NCBI GenBank assembly: GCA_003498085.1
Contig: DNCM01000028.1
Location: 1 to 11,593 of the forward strand
DNA length: 11,593 nt
Direction: 5' to 3'
Source of the DNA: a bacterium
Lineage (GTDB): Bacteria > UBA9089 > UBA9088
The translations under genes were made by a program, and so were the position numbers. Shown piece after piece: positions 1 through 6,838 of this stretch. The notes beneath the pieces are model-generated. The model saw nothing but the letters and a program-made list of their open reading frames with translations. It did not search any database and was not told the origin of the DNA. Every line of letters begins with the position of its first letter. The stretch's first letter is position 1.

Positions 1-529
1 TTATTCCATAAGCAGTTGGTGGATCTATGCCGGTTGTTGGCTCGTCGTATAGAATTATTCTTGGCTTCATGATAATCGCCCTTGCCAACGCCACTCTTTT
101 TTTCATTCCGCTGGATAGGTTTGATGGGTATAAATTTTCAATACCCGAAAGACCAACAAGGGATAGGCTATCCCTTACTTTCATCTTTATCTCAGGAACC
201 GGCATATTTGTATGTTCAAATAAAAAAAATCCAACATTCTCAAGAACATTTAGGGAGTCAAAAAGGGCTCCCTCCTGGAACACAACGCCAAACACCTGTC
301 TCATTTTCATTAATTCAATCTTGCTTAATCTCGTTATATCCTGTCCAAATACGGTAATATTTCCCCTGTCTGGCTTCAATAAACCAACGATGAGTTTTAA
401 AAGGACACTTTTCCCACACCCTGAACCTCCTAATATGACACAGGTTTTTCCTTCCTCTATATCGAGATTAACGCCTTTAAGGACTGATTTCTTTCTAAAA
501 GACTTCCAAATATCTTGGATTTTAATCAT
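1..529 (-). CDS. mlaF: Mce/Mla-type lipid transport ABC ATPase, partial (C-terminus off the left edge)
   Basis: This is the ATP-binding subunit of an MlaFEDB/Mce-type importer, which powers phospholipid movement between the inner and outer membranes. The first 176 residues are present and translation is still open at base 1. Visible motifs are Walker A GGSGCGKS (34-41), Q-loop Q85, signature LSSGMKKR (138-145) and Walker B IILYDEP (158-164), followed by a D-loop region TTGID. The signature resembles the LSGGMRKR form typical of MlaF. The start ATG overlaps the mlaE stop by one base (TAATG), no Shine-Dalgarno is visible, and initiation is probably by coupling to mlaE. The MlaE permease next door makes the family call firm. 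The missing end should hold the H-loop, and an mlaD-like MCE gene is expected beyond it. Confidence 0.9.
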   Translation of the reverse strand, partial: MIKIQDIWKSFRKKSVLKGVNLDIEEGKTCVILGGSGCGKSVLLKLIVGLLKPDRGNITVFGQDITRLSKIELMKMRQVFGVVFQEGALFDSLNVLENVGFFLFEHTNMPVPEIKMKVRDSLSLVGLSGIENLYPSNLSSGMKKRVALARAIIMKPRIILYDEPTTGIDPPTAYGI

Positions 530-1317
530 TAAAATAATATAACAGTCAAAAAATAATCTGCAACTAATACTACTGCAATAGAAACAACAACCGCAGATGT
601 CGTTGCTTCTCCAACACCAACTGCACCTTCCTTTGCACGAAACCCTTTATAACAGCTTATAATTATAATTATTGCGCCGAAGAATATGGTTTTTATTAAA
701 CCGTATGTTAAATCTGAAACCTTCAAAAAATCCAACATCTTTGTTATATAAAGCTCACTTTTTAATCCAAACATTAAAACACCTACGACATAGCCACCCA
801 TAATTCCAATAGCATCGGCAAATATACCCAAAACAGGCATCATAAGAACTGTTGCAATAAATCTTGGAAGGACGAGATATTCAATTGGATTAACTGCAAG
901 TGTTTCAAGGGCATCGATCTGTTGGGTTGTTTTCATTGAAGAAATTTCAGCAGAGGCTTGCGAGCCTATTCTTCCAGCAATTAAAACCGCGGCGATTACA
1001 GGACCTACCTCTGTAAGCATCGATGTACCAACTAAGGCTCCTGTGTAAATTTCCATCTCTATTCTTCTAAATTGATTATAGCCAAGGTATGCAAGAACCA
1101 TCCCAAAGAATCCAGAAACAACAAATAATATTGGTAAAGTATTTACACCGATATTGACAAGGTGATAGACAATCCTGCGGGTTGTTGGAGTAAAAATAGG
1201 CCTAAAATTCTCAAATTTTATAAACCTTTTTTCAATAATAGATCTTACAAGAAGGACAAAAACTGCCTTCGTAAGCAAAGAAATCCTTCCGATCTCTTCA
1301 AAAAAATATGATATCAT
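529..1317 (-). CDS. mlaE: MlaE-family lipid transport permease
   Basis: This integral inner-membrane permease of the Mla/Mce lipid transporter pairs with the ATPase encoded just downstream. It has 262 residues, close to E. coli MlaE at 260. The family hallmark EVGPVIAAVLIAGRIGSQ begins at residue 103 and runs into the conserved SMKTTQQIDALETLAVNP segment (about 127-144). Hydrophobic segments lie at about 58-80, 153-183, 208-222 and 236-262, with an amphipathic N-terminal region. The ATG overlaps the dnaB stop as ATGA (4 nt), and AAGGG lies about 7 nt upstream as a plausible ribosome site. Finding this gene behind dnaB in a ribosomal-protein operon is unusual. MlaE and MlaF together imply an outer membrane. 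Confidence 0.93.
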   Translation of the reverse strand: MISYFFEEIGRISLLTKAVFVLLVRSIIEKRFIKFENFRPIFTPTTRRIVYHLVNIGVNTLPILFVVSGFFGMVLAYLGYNQFRRIEMEIYTGALVGTSMLTEVGPVIAAVLIAGRIGSQASAEISSMKTTQQIDALETLAVNPIEYLVLPRFIATVLMMPVLGIFADAIGIMGGYVVGVLMFGLKSELYITKMLDFLKVSDLTYGLIKTIFFGAIIIIISCYKGFRAKEGAVGVGEATTSAVVVSIAVVLVADYFLTVILF

Positions 1318-2651
1318 TCTGTAACCCTTGCAAGGTTTTCAAACTTTGCATAGGATTTTAGAAAGGCAAGTTTTATGGTTCCGGTTGGCCCATTCCTTTG
1401 TTTTCCAATGATTATCTCTGCTATCCCCTCATTTTCCTCTGTTGGTTTGTAATATTCTTCCCTATAGACGAATAAAACAAGATCTGCGTCCTGCTCAATC
1501 GCACCAGATTCTCTAAGGTCTGAAAGTTGTGGTTTTCTCCTTTGAATCTCCATTGCCCGGGAAAGTTGTGATAAAGCAATGACTGGTATATTTAGTTCCT
1601 TTGCTAATGACTTAAGAGACCTCGAGATTTCTGATATTTCTTGTTGTCTATTTTCAAGATCCCTTCTTCCCTCAATTAATTGGAGATAATCAATAATGAG
1701 GAGTTCAATGTTGTGTTTTGCTTTAAGCCTCCTTGCTTTTGCCCTTATATCAATTACTGACATTGGTGTTGTATCATCGATGTAGATTTCTGTCTCCCTA
1801 AGAGTTCCCGCTGCAAGAGAGATCCTTGGAAGTTCTGGCTTTGTAAGCTGACCTATTCTTAATCTGTGGGCGTCTACCCTTGCTTCTGCACACAAAAGTC
1901 TCAAAACAAGCTGTACTTGGCTCATTTCAAAGGAAAAAATGCCAACAGGCTTTTTTTCCTTGATAGCAGCATGTTGGGCAATTGATAATGCTAATGCCGT
2001 CTTCCCCATAGATGGTCTACCTGCGATAATTATTAGATCAGATGGCTGGAGTCCTGCAGTTAGTTCATCAAGGAGGGTAAATCCTGTAGAGATACCTGTA
2101 ATATGTAATTTATGGGTACATAGGGCTTCAATATTTTCTGGCTTTAACATATCGCCCAAAACAACAAAACCACCTTTTACTCTTTTTGAGACAATATTAA
2201 AAATAAGCTGCTCTGCTTTATCTAATATATTCTCAACTTCTCCTTGTTGAACATATGCAATCTGAGTTATCTGGGATGCAGCTTGGATAAGACCTCTTAA
2301 GGCAGATTTTTCTGTTATTATCTTTGCATAATACCGGATGTTTGCAGAGGTTGGGACAGAAGAGATTAGCATTGTAAGATATGCCGCACCACCAATTGTG
2401 GAAAGAACGCCCTCTTTGTTCAGCTCGTCAGATAGAGTAACAAGGTCAACCGGTTCATTTCTTTCCCAGAGGTTAATGATTGCCTTATATATCCTTCTAT
2501 GGGCTTCTCTATAAAAATCCTCCTCATGTACAATTTCGACTACTTCACCTATTGCCTCATTGTCCATCAGCATAGCACCAAGGAGAGATATTTCTGCATC
2601 CAGTGCCTGGGGTGGAAGCCTATCTTGAGGAACAAGAAGGGTATCTAACAT
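1314..2651 (-). CDS. dnaB: Replicative DNA helicase DnaB
   Basis: This hexameric 5'-3' helicase unwinds DNA at the replication fork and recruits primase. Its 445 residues are near the usual 450-470. The N-terminal primase-interaction domain spans about 10-110. After a linker comes the RecA-like domain, with Walker A GRPSMGKT (211-218), the SFEMS segment (240-244), Walker B LLIIDYLQL (317-325, D321), the SQLSR motif (361-365) and the arginine-finger region near RESGAIEQDAD (380-390). There is no intein or truncation. The ATG shares one base with the rplI stop (TAATG) and has a strong GGAGGA three bases upstream. The rpsR-rplI-dnaB order is conserved in many bacteria. Confidence 0.97.
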   Translation of the reverse strand: MLDTLLVPQDRLPPQALDAEISLLGAMLMDNEAIGEVVEIVHEEDFYREAHRRIYKAIINLWERNEPVDLVTLSDELNKEGVLSTIGGAAYLTMLISSVPTSANIRYYAKIITEKSALRGLIQAASQITQIAYVQQGEVENILDKAEQLIFNIVSKRVKGGFVVLGDMLKPENIEALCTHKLHITGISTGFTLLDELTAGLQPSDLIIIAGRPSMGKTALALSIAQHAAIKEKKPVGIFSFEMSQVQLVLRLLCAEARVDAHRLRIGQLTKPELPRISLAAGTLRETEIYIDDTTPMSVIDIRAKARRLKAKHNIELLIIDYLQLIEGRRDLENRQQEISEISRSLKSLAKELNIPVIALSQLSRAMEIQRRKPQLSDLRESGAIEQDADLVLFVYREEYYKPTEENEGIAEIIIGKQRNGPTGTIKLAFLKSYAKFENLARVTE

Positions 2652-3100
2652 TACTCCTCCTTTTCAACTATGACCTTAAGATTTGCCTTTATATCATAAC
2701 CTAGTTTAACTACAACTTGGTGCTCGCCAAGCGCCTTAATTCCTATATCAGAGAGCGCAATGTCTTTTTTGTCGATTTCTATATCATAAGAAAGGAGGCT
2801 AGTTTTTATATCCTCTGATGTTACTTGCCCAAACATTCTATCATCACTACCTGCTTTTTTCTTTATAGTAATTACTAGGCCTTCCAACCGTTCCTTTAAT
2901 GCCTCCTTTTTCTTTCTTTCTTCTTCTTTCCTTTTTTCTTCCCTTTCCTTTATTTCCTTTATGAGCTTAAGGTTTTTATCTGTTGCTAAAATCGCAAGCT
3001 TCTTTGGGAGGATAAAATTACGGACAAATCCAGAAGAAAGTTCGAGAATATCCCCAGGCTTTCCCTTACCTTCTATTTCTTCAAGAAGGATTACTTTCAT
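2651..3100 (-). CDS. rplI: 50S ribosomal protein bL9
   Basis: bL9 binds 23S rRNA near the L1 stalk base and helps maintain the reading frame. Its 149 residues equal the E. coli length. The N-terminal domain begins MKVILLEEIEGKGKPGD with the conserved GFVRNFILPKK at 24-34. Next comes a long, highly charged connecting helix (about 45-74, nearly all E/K/R) and the C-terminal domain with GSDDRMFGQVTSEDI (84-98). The start is fixed by the family N-terminus. The ATG overlaps the rpsR stop as ATGA, and AAGGAG abuts it with no spacer, so re-initiation after rpsR is likely. The charged helix is encoded by a 50-nt pure purine run. Confidence 0.97.
   Translation of the reverse strand: MKVILLEEIEGKGKPGDILELSSGFVRNFILPKKLAILATDKNLKLIKEIKEREEKRKEEERKKKEALKERLEGLVITIKKKAGSDDRMFGQVTSEDIKTSLLSYDIEIDKKDIALSDIGIKALGEHQVVVKLGYDIKANLKVIVEKEE
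2655..2660 (-). promoter_or_regulatory. Shine-Dalgarno of dnaB
   Basis: GGAGGA reads on the minus strand within the last codons of rplI, ending three bases before the dnaB ATG. It is the clearest Shine-Dalgarno in the window. It shows that this organism uses anti-SD pairing for internal operon genes, in contrast to the operon-head genes, which have none. Confidence 0.75.
2902..2951 (-). other. 50-nt homopurine tract inside rplI
   Basis: The coding (minus) strand is purine only for 50 bases, because the bL9 connecting helix here is made of Lys, Glu and Arg codons of A and G only. Such tracts can form triplex DNA in principle. The protein-level explanation is sufficient. Confidence 0.8.
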
Positions 3101-3339
3101 CTCCTTGTATAGGAAAGAAGAGCAAGTTGTCTTGCCTGTTTAATACTAGATGTAATCATCCTTTGATGTTTTGCGCAGTTTTTTGTAACCCTCCTTGGAA
3201 GGATTTTTCCTCGCTCAGATATTTCCTTTTTTAACCTCTCGTAGTCAAAGTAAGTAATATCCTTTACCTTATCACGACAAAAAATACAACTTTTTCTTGC
3301 CTTAAACCATTGCGATTTTCTTTTTACTTTTTTCTTCAT
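3097..3339 (-). CDS. rpsR: 30S ribosomal protein bS18, zinc-binding type
   Basis: bS18 sits on the 30S platform next to bS6. The 80 residues include the family core SERGKILPRRVTKNCAKHQR (41-60) and the C-terminal IKQARQLALLSY. Cys18 and Cys21 (CIFC) with Cys55 and His58 (CAKH) give the four ligands of the zinc-ribbon (C+) form of S18, so this copy is predicted to bind zinc. It heads the operon, and the usual upstream rpsF and ssb are absent, with a tRNA gene in their place. No Shine-Dalgarno precedes the ATG. A consensus promoter ends six bases before it, so the mRNA is probably leaderless. The start is supported because no other Met lies before the conserved region. Confidence 0.96.
   Translation of the reverse strand: MKKKVKRKSQWFKARKSCIFCRDKVKDITYFDYERLKKEISERGKILPRRVTKNCAKHQRMITSSIKQARQLALLSYTRR
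3101..3106 (-). promoter_or_regulatory. Zero-spacing Shine-Dalgarno-like site before rplI
   Basis: AAGGAG on the minus strand directly touches the rplI ATG, whereas 5-9 bases of spacing is usual. It probably works poorly for direct initiation. More likely it helps hold ribosomes that have just terminated on the overlapping rpsR stop (ATGA). Confidence 0.4.
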
Positions 3340-3345
3340 AAAAAA

Positions 3346-3374
3346 ATTATAAAATTTGACAATATGTATGTCTA
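3346..3374 (-). promoter_or_regulatory. Promoter of the rpsR-rplI-dnaB-mlaE-mlaF operon
   Basis: The minus strand reads TAGACA (3374-3369), a 17-base spacer, then perfect TATAAT (3351-3346). Six T residues follow and then the rpsR ATG at 3339. The expected transcription start, about seven bases past the -10 box, is the A of the ATG, which would give a leaderless transcript. Readthrough from the tRNA gene just upstream is also possible. Confidence 0.75.
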
Positions 3375-3397
3375 GTATTTTTTACTACTTTTTAATT

Positions 3398-3485
3398 CGG
3401 AGAGGAAGGGATTCGAACCCTTGGACGGATTTTGTCCATCACACGCTTTCCAGGCGTGCCTGTTCGGCCGCTCCAGCACCTCTCC
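3398..3485 (-). tRNA. tRNA-Ser(GGA)
   Basis: The minus strand folds as a class II tRNA of 88 nt. The acceptor GGAGAGG pairs with CCTCTCC, and the discriminator is G as expected for serine. The anticodon arm is CACGC-CTGGAAA-GCGTG, with anticodon GGA at 3451-3449, reading UCC and UCU. A long variable arm includes GGAC/GTCC pairing, and the T arm is AAGGG-TTCGAAT-CCCTT. The 3' CCA is not encoded (AATT follows), so a CCA-adding enzyme is needed. It lies directly upstream of rpsR in the same direction. Confidence 0.96.
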
Positions 3486-3567
3486 ATTCACGGCATGATT
3501 CATTCACTAAAATAATATTTATGTAATTAATCTTTAAACTTTCGTAAGAATCAATAAGCATGGAGAA

Positions 3568-3597
3568 ATCTTACCTTAAGACTACTCCTTTTGTCAA
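3568..3597 (-). promoter_or_regulatory. Possible promoter for tRNA-Ser
   Basis: On the minus strand, TTGACA (3597-3592) is followed by an 18-base spacer and TAAGAT (3573-3568). Transcription would start near 3561 and give a 5' leader of about 75 nt to be trimmed by RNase P. The -35 is perfect and the -10 matches 5 of 6. The long leader and the overlap with the hpt promoter region make this tentative. Confidence 0.4.
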
Positions 3598-3606
3598 TTC
3601 TTGACA
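3592..3606. repeat. Short inverted repeat TGTCAA-TTC-TTGACA between tRNA-Ser and hpt
   Basis: TGTCAATTCTTGACA is a perfect 6-bp inverted repeat with a 3-bp centre. It contains the -35 hexamers of both divergent promoters: TTGACA for the tRNA on the minus strand and TTGACA at 3601-3606 for hpt on the plus strand. It may be only back-to-back -35 boxes, or an operator. Nothing in the window identifies a regulator. Confidence 0.5.
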
Positions 3607-3630
3607 TAAGATTTATAATAAGGTTATCAT
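3601..3630 (+). promoter_or_regulatory. Promoter of hpt
   Basis: TTGACA (3601-3606), an 18-base spacer and TATCAT (3625-3630) are followed by six A residues and the hpt ATG at 3637, so the mRNA would be leaderless. An overlapping alternative is TTGTCA (3591-3596), a 17-base spacer and perfect TATAAT (3614-3619), which would give a leader of about 11 nt, also without a Shine-Dalgarno. Both may be used. Confidence 0.7.
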
Positions 3631-3636
3631 AAAAAA

Positions 3637-4137
3637 ATGAAAGTTTTTATTCCAAGGAATGATATTAAAAGAAAAGTAAAGGAATTAGCTGAAAAAATCT
3701 CATCGGAATATGAGAATGGTTTGGTTGTAATTGGGGTTCTTAAGGGTGCATTTGTTTTTATGGCAGACTTTGTCCGCCAGCTAACCTGTCCTGTATATAT
3801 AGACTTTATCAAGGTATCAAGTTATAAGGGAAAAGAAACCACAGGGGAGATAAATCTTGAACTTTCTTGCTCAATTGATCTTAAGGGCAAAGATGTCCTT
3901 GTTGTTGAGGACATCGTTGATACAGGGATTACATTAAGTTTTATCAAGGAATTTCTCGCAGAGAAAGATCCAAAAAGTCTTAAAGTTTGTTGCTTCCTGG
4001 ACAAACCAGAAAGAAGAAAAGTAGATTTTATCCCAGATTATGTAGGCTTTACCATTCCGAATAGGTTTGTTGTTGGCTATGGACTGGATTGTAGTGAGGA
4101 ATATAGAAGCCTTCCATATATCGCTACATTAGACTAA
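3637..4137 (+). CDS. hpt: Hypoxanthine phosphoribosyltransferase
   Basis: This cytosolic purine salvage enzyme converts hypoxanthine (and often guanine) plus PRPP to IMP (or GMP) and pyrophosphate. Its 166 residues are slightly below the usual 175-185. The PRPP-binding loop VVEDIVDTGITL lies at 89-100, with acidic E91/D92 and D95 as the likely catalytic base. The LKGAFVFMADF segment (35-45), the flexible-loop region SSYKGKETTGE (61-71) and the C-terminal PNRFVVGYGLDCSEEYRSLPYI region (141-162) are all typical. The start is set by the promoter, which ends six bases before the ATG, and no Shine-Dalgarno is present. An hpt-ftsH gene pair is conserved in many bacteria, often with tilS upstream, which is absent here. 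Confidence 0.95.
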   Translation: MKVFIPRNDIKRKVKELAEKISSEYENGLVVIGVLKGAFVFMADFVRQLTCPVYIDFIKVSSYKGKETTGEINLELSCSIDLKGKDVLVVEDIVDTGITLSFIKEFLAEKDPKSLKVCCFLDKPERRKVDFIPDYVGFTIPNRFVVGYGLDCSEEYRSLPYIATLD

Positions 4138-4176
4138 TTTCTCAAGAATCCTTAATTTTTCGTAAAGGTTGGGTCA

Positions 4177-4205
4177 TTGACTTTTCTTTTGTTATAGCAT
4201 AAACT
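4177..4205 (+). promoter_or_regulatory. Promoter of ftsH
   Basis: TTGACT (4177-4182), a 17-base spacer and TAAACT (4200-4205) are followed by six bases and a GTG at 4212. It lies in the 74-nt gap after hpt. No heat-shock element such as CIRCE is visible. The expected start of transcription falls on the GTG, matching the pattern at the other promoters. The -10 is only 4 of 6. Confidence 0.55.
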
Positions 4206-4211
4206 ATTTTT

Positions 4212-6011
4212 GTGAATGCTATGAAAAAAACTTTTTTGTGGATTTTTATCATATTGATAGGTATAATCCTCCTTTCCAATATAAAAATAAAACCGCCAGA
4301 GGCACCGAAATCGATAGCATATTCCGATTTTTTAAATCTAATAGAGAAGGGAGAAATACGGGAAGTAGTTATTACTGAGAATAGGATTTCTGGAAAGATC
4401 GTTGAAAAAGCAACGGTTATCCCTTTTATTACAAAAATCCCATACAGGGATGAAAATCTTATTCCATTTTTAAAGGTGCATGGAGTAAGTTTCCGTGGAG
4501 AGGATGTTTCAGGCGTTCATTCGTTCATGAACTTTTTATGGACAACAATCCTTCCGACATTCCTTTTTATCTTTCTTTTTTGGCTTATATTTTTTAGAAA
4601 TGTGAAGGGGGGGCCGAACCCATTTTCGTTTGCAAGGAGTAAGGCAAAACTTTTCTCAAAGGAGAATGGGCAGGTAATAACCTTTAAAGATGTTGCTGGT
4701 GTAGACGAGGCAAAGGAGGAGCTTAAGGAAATTATTGAATTTTTAAAAGATCCAAAGAGGTTTGAAAAGCTAGGGGCCAAGATCCCAAAAGGCGTATTGC
4801 TTGTAGGGTCACCTGGGACAGGGAAGACTTTATTGGCAAAAGCTGTTGCTGGAGAGGCTGGGGTTAGGTTTTTCTCAGCGAGTGGTTCTGATTTTGTTGA
4901 GATGTTTGTTGGCGTTGGTGCAGCAAGGGTCAGGGATTTGTTTGATAAGGGGAAAAAAAATGCACCTTGTATTATATTCATCGATGAGATAGATGCTGTT
5001 GGAAGACAGAGGGGTGCTGGTATTGGCGGAGGTCATGATGAGAGGGAGCAGACCCTCAATCAATTGTTAGTTGAGATGGATGGATTTCATACGCAGGAGG
5101 GTTTGATTGTACTTGCCGCAACAAACAGGCCAGATGTCTTAGATCCTGCTCTGTTACGTCCCGGAAGATTCGACAGACATATTGTTGTTGATACACCAGA
5201 TATAAATGCAAGGGAAGGTATACTAAAGGTGCATGCAAAGGGAAAGCCATTGACAAAGGATGTGAATCTTAGGATTATAGCAAGGAGGACACCAGGGTTT
5301 GTTGGTTCTGATTTGGCAAATCTTATAAATGAAGCAGCGCTTCTTGCCGCAAGAAGAAACAAAAAAAAGATAACATTAAAGGAGCTTGAGGAATCAATAG
5401 ATAGAGTAATAGCTGGACCTGAAAGGAAAAGCAAGCTAATCTCTGAGAAGGAAAAAAAAATAGTTGCATTTCATGAATCAGGACATGCACTTATTGCTCA
5501 TCTTATCCCAGGAACAGACCCTATTCACAAGATATCCATCATGCCAAGAGGTGTTTCGGCACTTGGTTATACACTCCAATTACCAACCGAAGATAGGTAT
5601 CTTGTTACAAAAACAGAGCTTTTGGATAAGTTAACCGTCCTTCTTGGTGGAAGGTGCGCAGAGGAGATCGTATTTTCTGATATAACAACAGGAGCGCAGA
5701 ATGACATCGAAAAGGCAAATGAGATGGCAAGAAAAATGGTTTGTGAGTATGGAATGAGTAGACTTGGACCATTAACATTTGGAAAAAGGCATGAGGAGGT
5801 ATTTTTGGGAAGGGACTTCCTTAAAGAGAAGAACTACAGCGAGGAAATTGCAGCAAAGATAGACGAGGAACAGGCTTCTATTGTTAAAGAATGCTATAAT
5901 AAGGCACTCAAACTTATCTCTGAAAATAGAAAAAAACTTGATAAACTGACAAATGCATTAATTGAAAAAGAAATCCTTGAAGAAGACGAGATAAAAGCAA
6001 TCCTTAGTTAA
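4212..6011 (+). CDS. ftsH: ATP-dependent membrane zinc metalloprotease FtsH
   Basis: FtsH is a membrane-anchored hexamer that pulls out and degrades misfolded membrane proteins and some regulators. It has 599 residues from GTG 4212 (596 from ATG 4221); E. coli FtsH has 644. The first membrane segment is at about 7-22, a periplasmic domain at 25-105 and the second membrane segment at about 110-128. The AAA domain has Walker A GSPGTGKT (199-206), Walker B IIFIDE (254-259) and the second region of homology ATNRPDVLDPALLRPGRFDR (303-322). The protease zinc site is HESGH (421-425), with D498 in GAQND as third ligand. GTG 4212 sits exactly six bases after the -10 box, while ATG 4221 is the more conventional start. 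Neither has a Shine-Dalgarno. The stop overlaps the convergent ispH stop. Confidence 0.97.
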   Translation: MNAMKKTFLWIFIILIGIILLSNIKIKPPEAPKSIAYSDFLNLIEKGEIREVVITENRISGKIVEKATVIPFITKIPYRDENLIPFLKVHGVSFRGEDVSGVHSFMNFLWTTILPTFLFIFLFWLIFFRNVKGGPNPFSFARSKAKLFSKENGQVITFKDVAGVDEAKEELKEIIEFLKDPKRFEKLGAKIPKGVLLVGSPGTGKTLLAKAVAGEAGVRFFSASGSDFVEMFVGVGAARVRDLFDKGKKNAPCIIFIDEIDAVGRQRGAGIGGGHDEREQTLNQLLVEMDGFHTQEGLIVLAATNRPDVLDPALLRPGRFDRHIVVDTPDINAREGILKVHAKGKPLTKDVNLRIIARRTPGFVGSDLANLINEAALLAARRNKKKITLKELEESIDRVIAGPERKSKLISEKEKKIVAFHESGHALIAHLIPGTDPIHKISIMPRGVSALGYTLQLPTEDRYLVTKTELLDKLTVLLGGRCAEEIVFSDITTGAQNDIEKANEMARKMVCEYGMSRLGPLTFGKRHEEVFLGRDFLKEKNYSEEIAAKIDEEQASIVKECYNKALKLISENRKKLDKLTNALIEKEILEEDEIKAILS

Positions 6012-6838
6012 TTTTGTGTAATAAGCTTTATTTTTTCTACTACCTCATCGATAACCCATGGTGGCGTTGATGTTCCTGCCGTAATACCTATCCTTTTCTT
6101 TCCAGTAAGCCATTGTGGTTTAATCTCATCTTTTCTTTCAACATGGTAAACATTTGGGTTTATTTTGCAAGAAAGGTCAAAAAGCCTCTTTGTGTTTGCA
6201 CTTGTTTTTCCTCCAATAACAAAAAATACATCGCTTTTTTCTGCCAAAGAGATTGTTTTTTCTTGAAGCCTCAAAACCGCCTTACATATCGTATTGTATA
6301 TCTTAAGACAATGAACCCTATCAAGAATGATGGATGCTATTTTTTTGAACTCACCCATACTTTGTGTTGTTTGGCTTATTAGACCTATTTTCTTTTTCTT
6401 TATAAGCATTGCATCCTCTGGTTTTTTTATTACAATGGAAGAGGGGGCATTTCCAACAATTGCTTTTACCTCCGGATGATTTGGGTCACCAAGAATAACA
6501 ACAGTATAACCATCTTCAAAAAGACTTTTTGCAAGTGATTGGACCCTTGCGACAATTGGACAGGTCCCATCAAGTATAGTAAGATCTTTTTCTTTTGCCT
6601 TTTTATAATCATCAGGAAGGACACCATGAGAACGGAATATAACTATACCAGATGGAATATTATCAATAGAAGAAACAGCTAATACCCCTTTTTCTTTTAA
6701 TAAAGAAACAACCTGCGGGTTATGAATGATAGGGCCAAGGGTATAGATATTTTTACCTTTCTCTGAAGAAGAAAATGCCAATCCTATTGCCCTTTTGACT
6801 CCAGAACAAAAACCAGAACCATCTGCTACTTTAATCAC
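6008..6838 (-). CDS. ispH: 4-hydroxy-3-methylbut-2-enyl diphosphate reductase (IspH/LytB)
   Basis: IspH catalyses the last step of the MEP pathway, reducing HMBPP to IPP and DMAPP with a [4Fe-4S] cluster. The cluster ligands are Cys11 (GFCSGV), Cys93 (GTCP) and Cys185 (NTIC). Substrate residues are also in place: His40 (IIHN), His71 (RSHG), His121/Glu123 (NHPE), Thr157-Gln159 (SQTTQS) and the GITAGTSTP motif (251-259). At 276 residues it is of the shorter type (E. coli has 316). The start is GTG, overlapping the cmk-plsC stop (GTGA), with only a weak purine-rich upstream sequence. It follows cmk and plsC as in many clostridial-type operons, but the usual downstream rpsA is missing because ftsH converges here with shared stop bases. 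Confidence 0.95.
   Translation of the reverse strand: MIKVADGSGFCSGVKRAIGLAFSSSEKGKNIYTLGPIIHNPQVVSLLKEKGVLAVSSIDNIPSGIVIFRSHGVLPDDYKKAKEKDLTILDGTCPIVARVQSLAKSLFEDGYTVVILGDPNHPEVKAIVGNAPSSIVIKKPEDAMLIKKKKIGLISQTTQSMGEFKKIASIILDRVHCLKIYNTICKAVLRLQEKTISLAEKSDVFFVIGGKTSANTKRLFDLSCKINPNVYHVERKDEIKPQWLTGKKRIGITAGTSTPPWVIDEVVEKIKLITQN

Noticed and set aside
27..542. Long plus-strand open frame (171 codons) opposite mlaF
   Set aside because: The minus strand encodes a clear ABC ATPase with Walker A, signature and Walker B motifs; the plus-strand frame has no recognisable domain.
4138..4211. Terminator or riboswitch between hpt and ftsH
   Set aside because: The 74 bases contain no stable hairpin that I can see; the only supportable signal is the promoter at 4177-4205.
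4517..4981. 154-codon minus-strand open frame inside ftsH
   Set aside because: It lies wholly within the conserved AAA region of ftsH and its translation is low-complexity with no domain features.
5087..5434. 115-codon minus-strand open frame inside ftsH
   Set aside because: It is antisense to the conserved AAA domain and has no ribosome site, promoter or recognisable motif.
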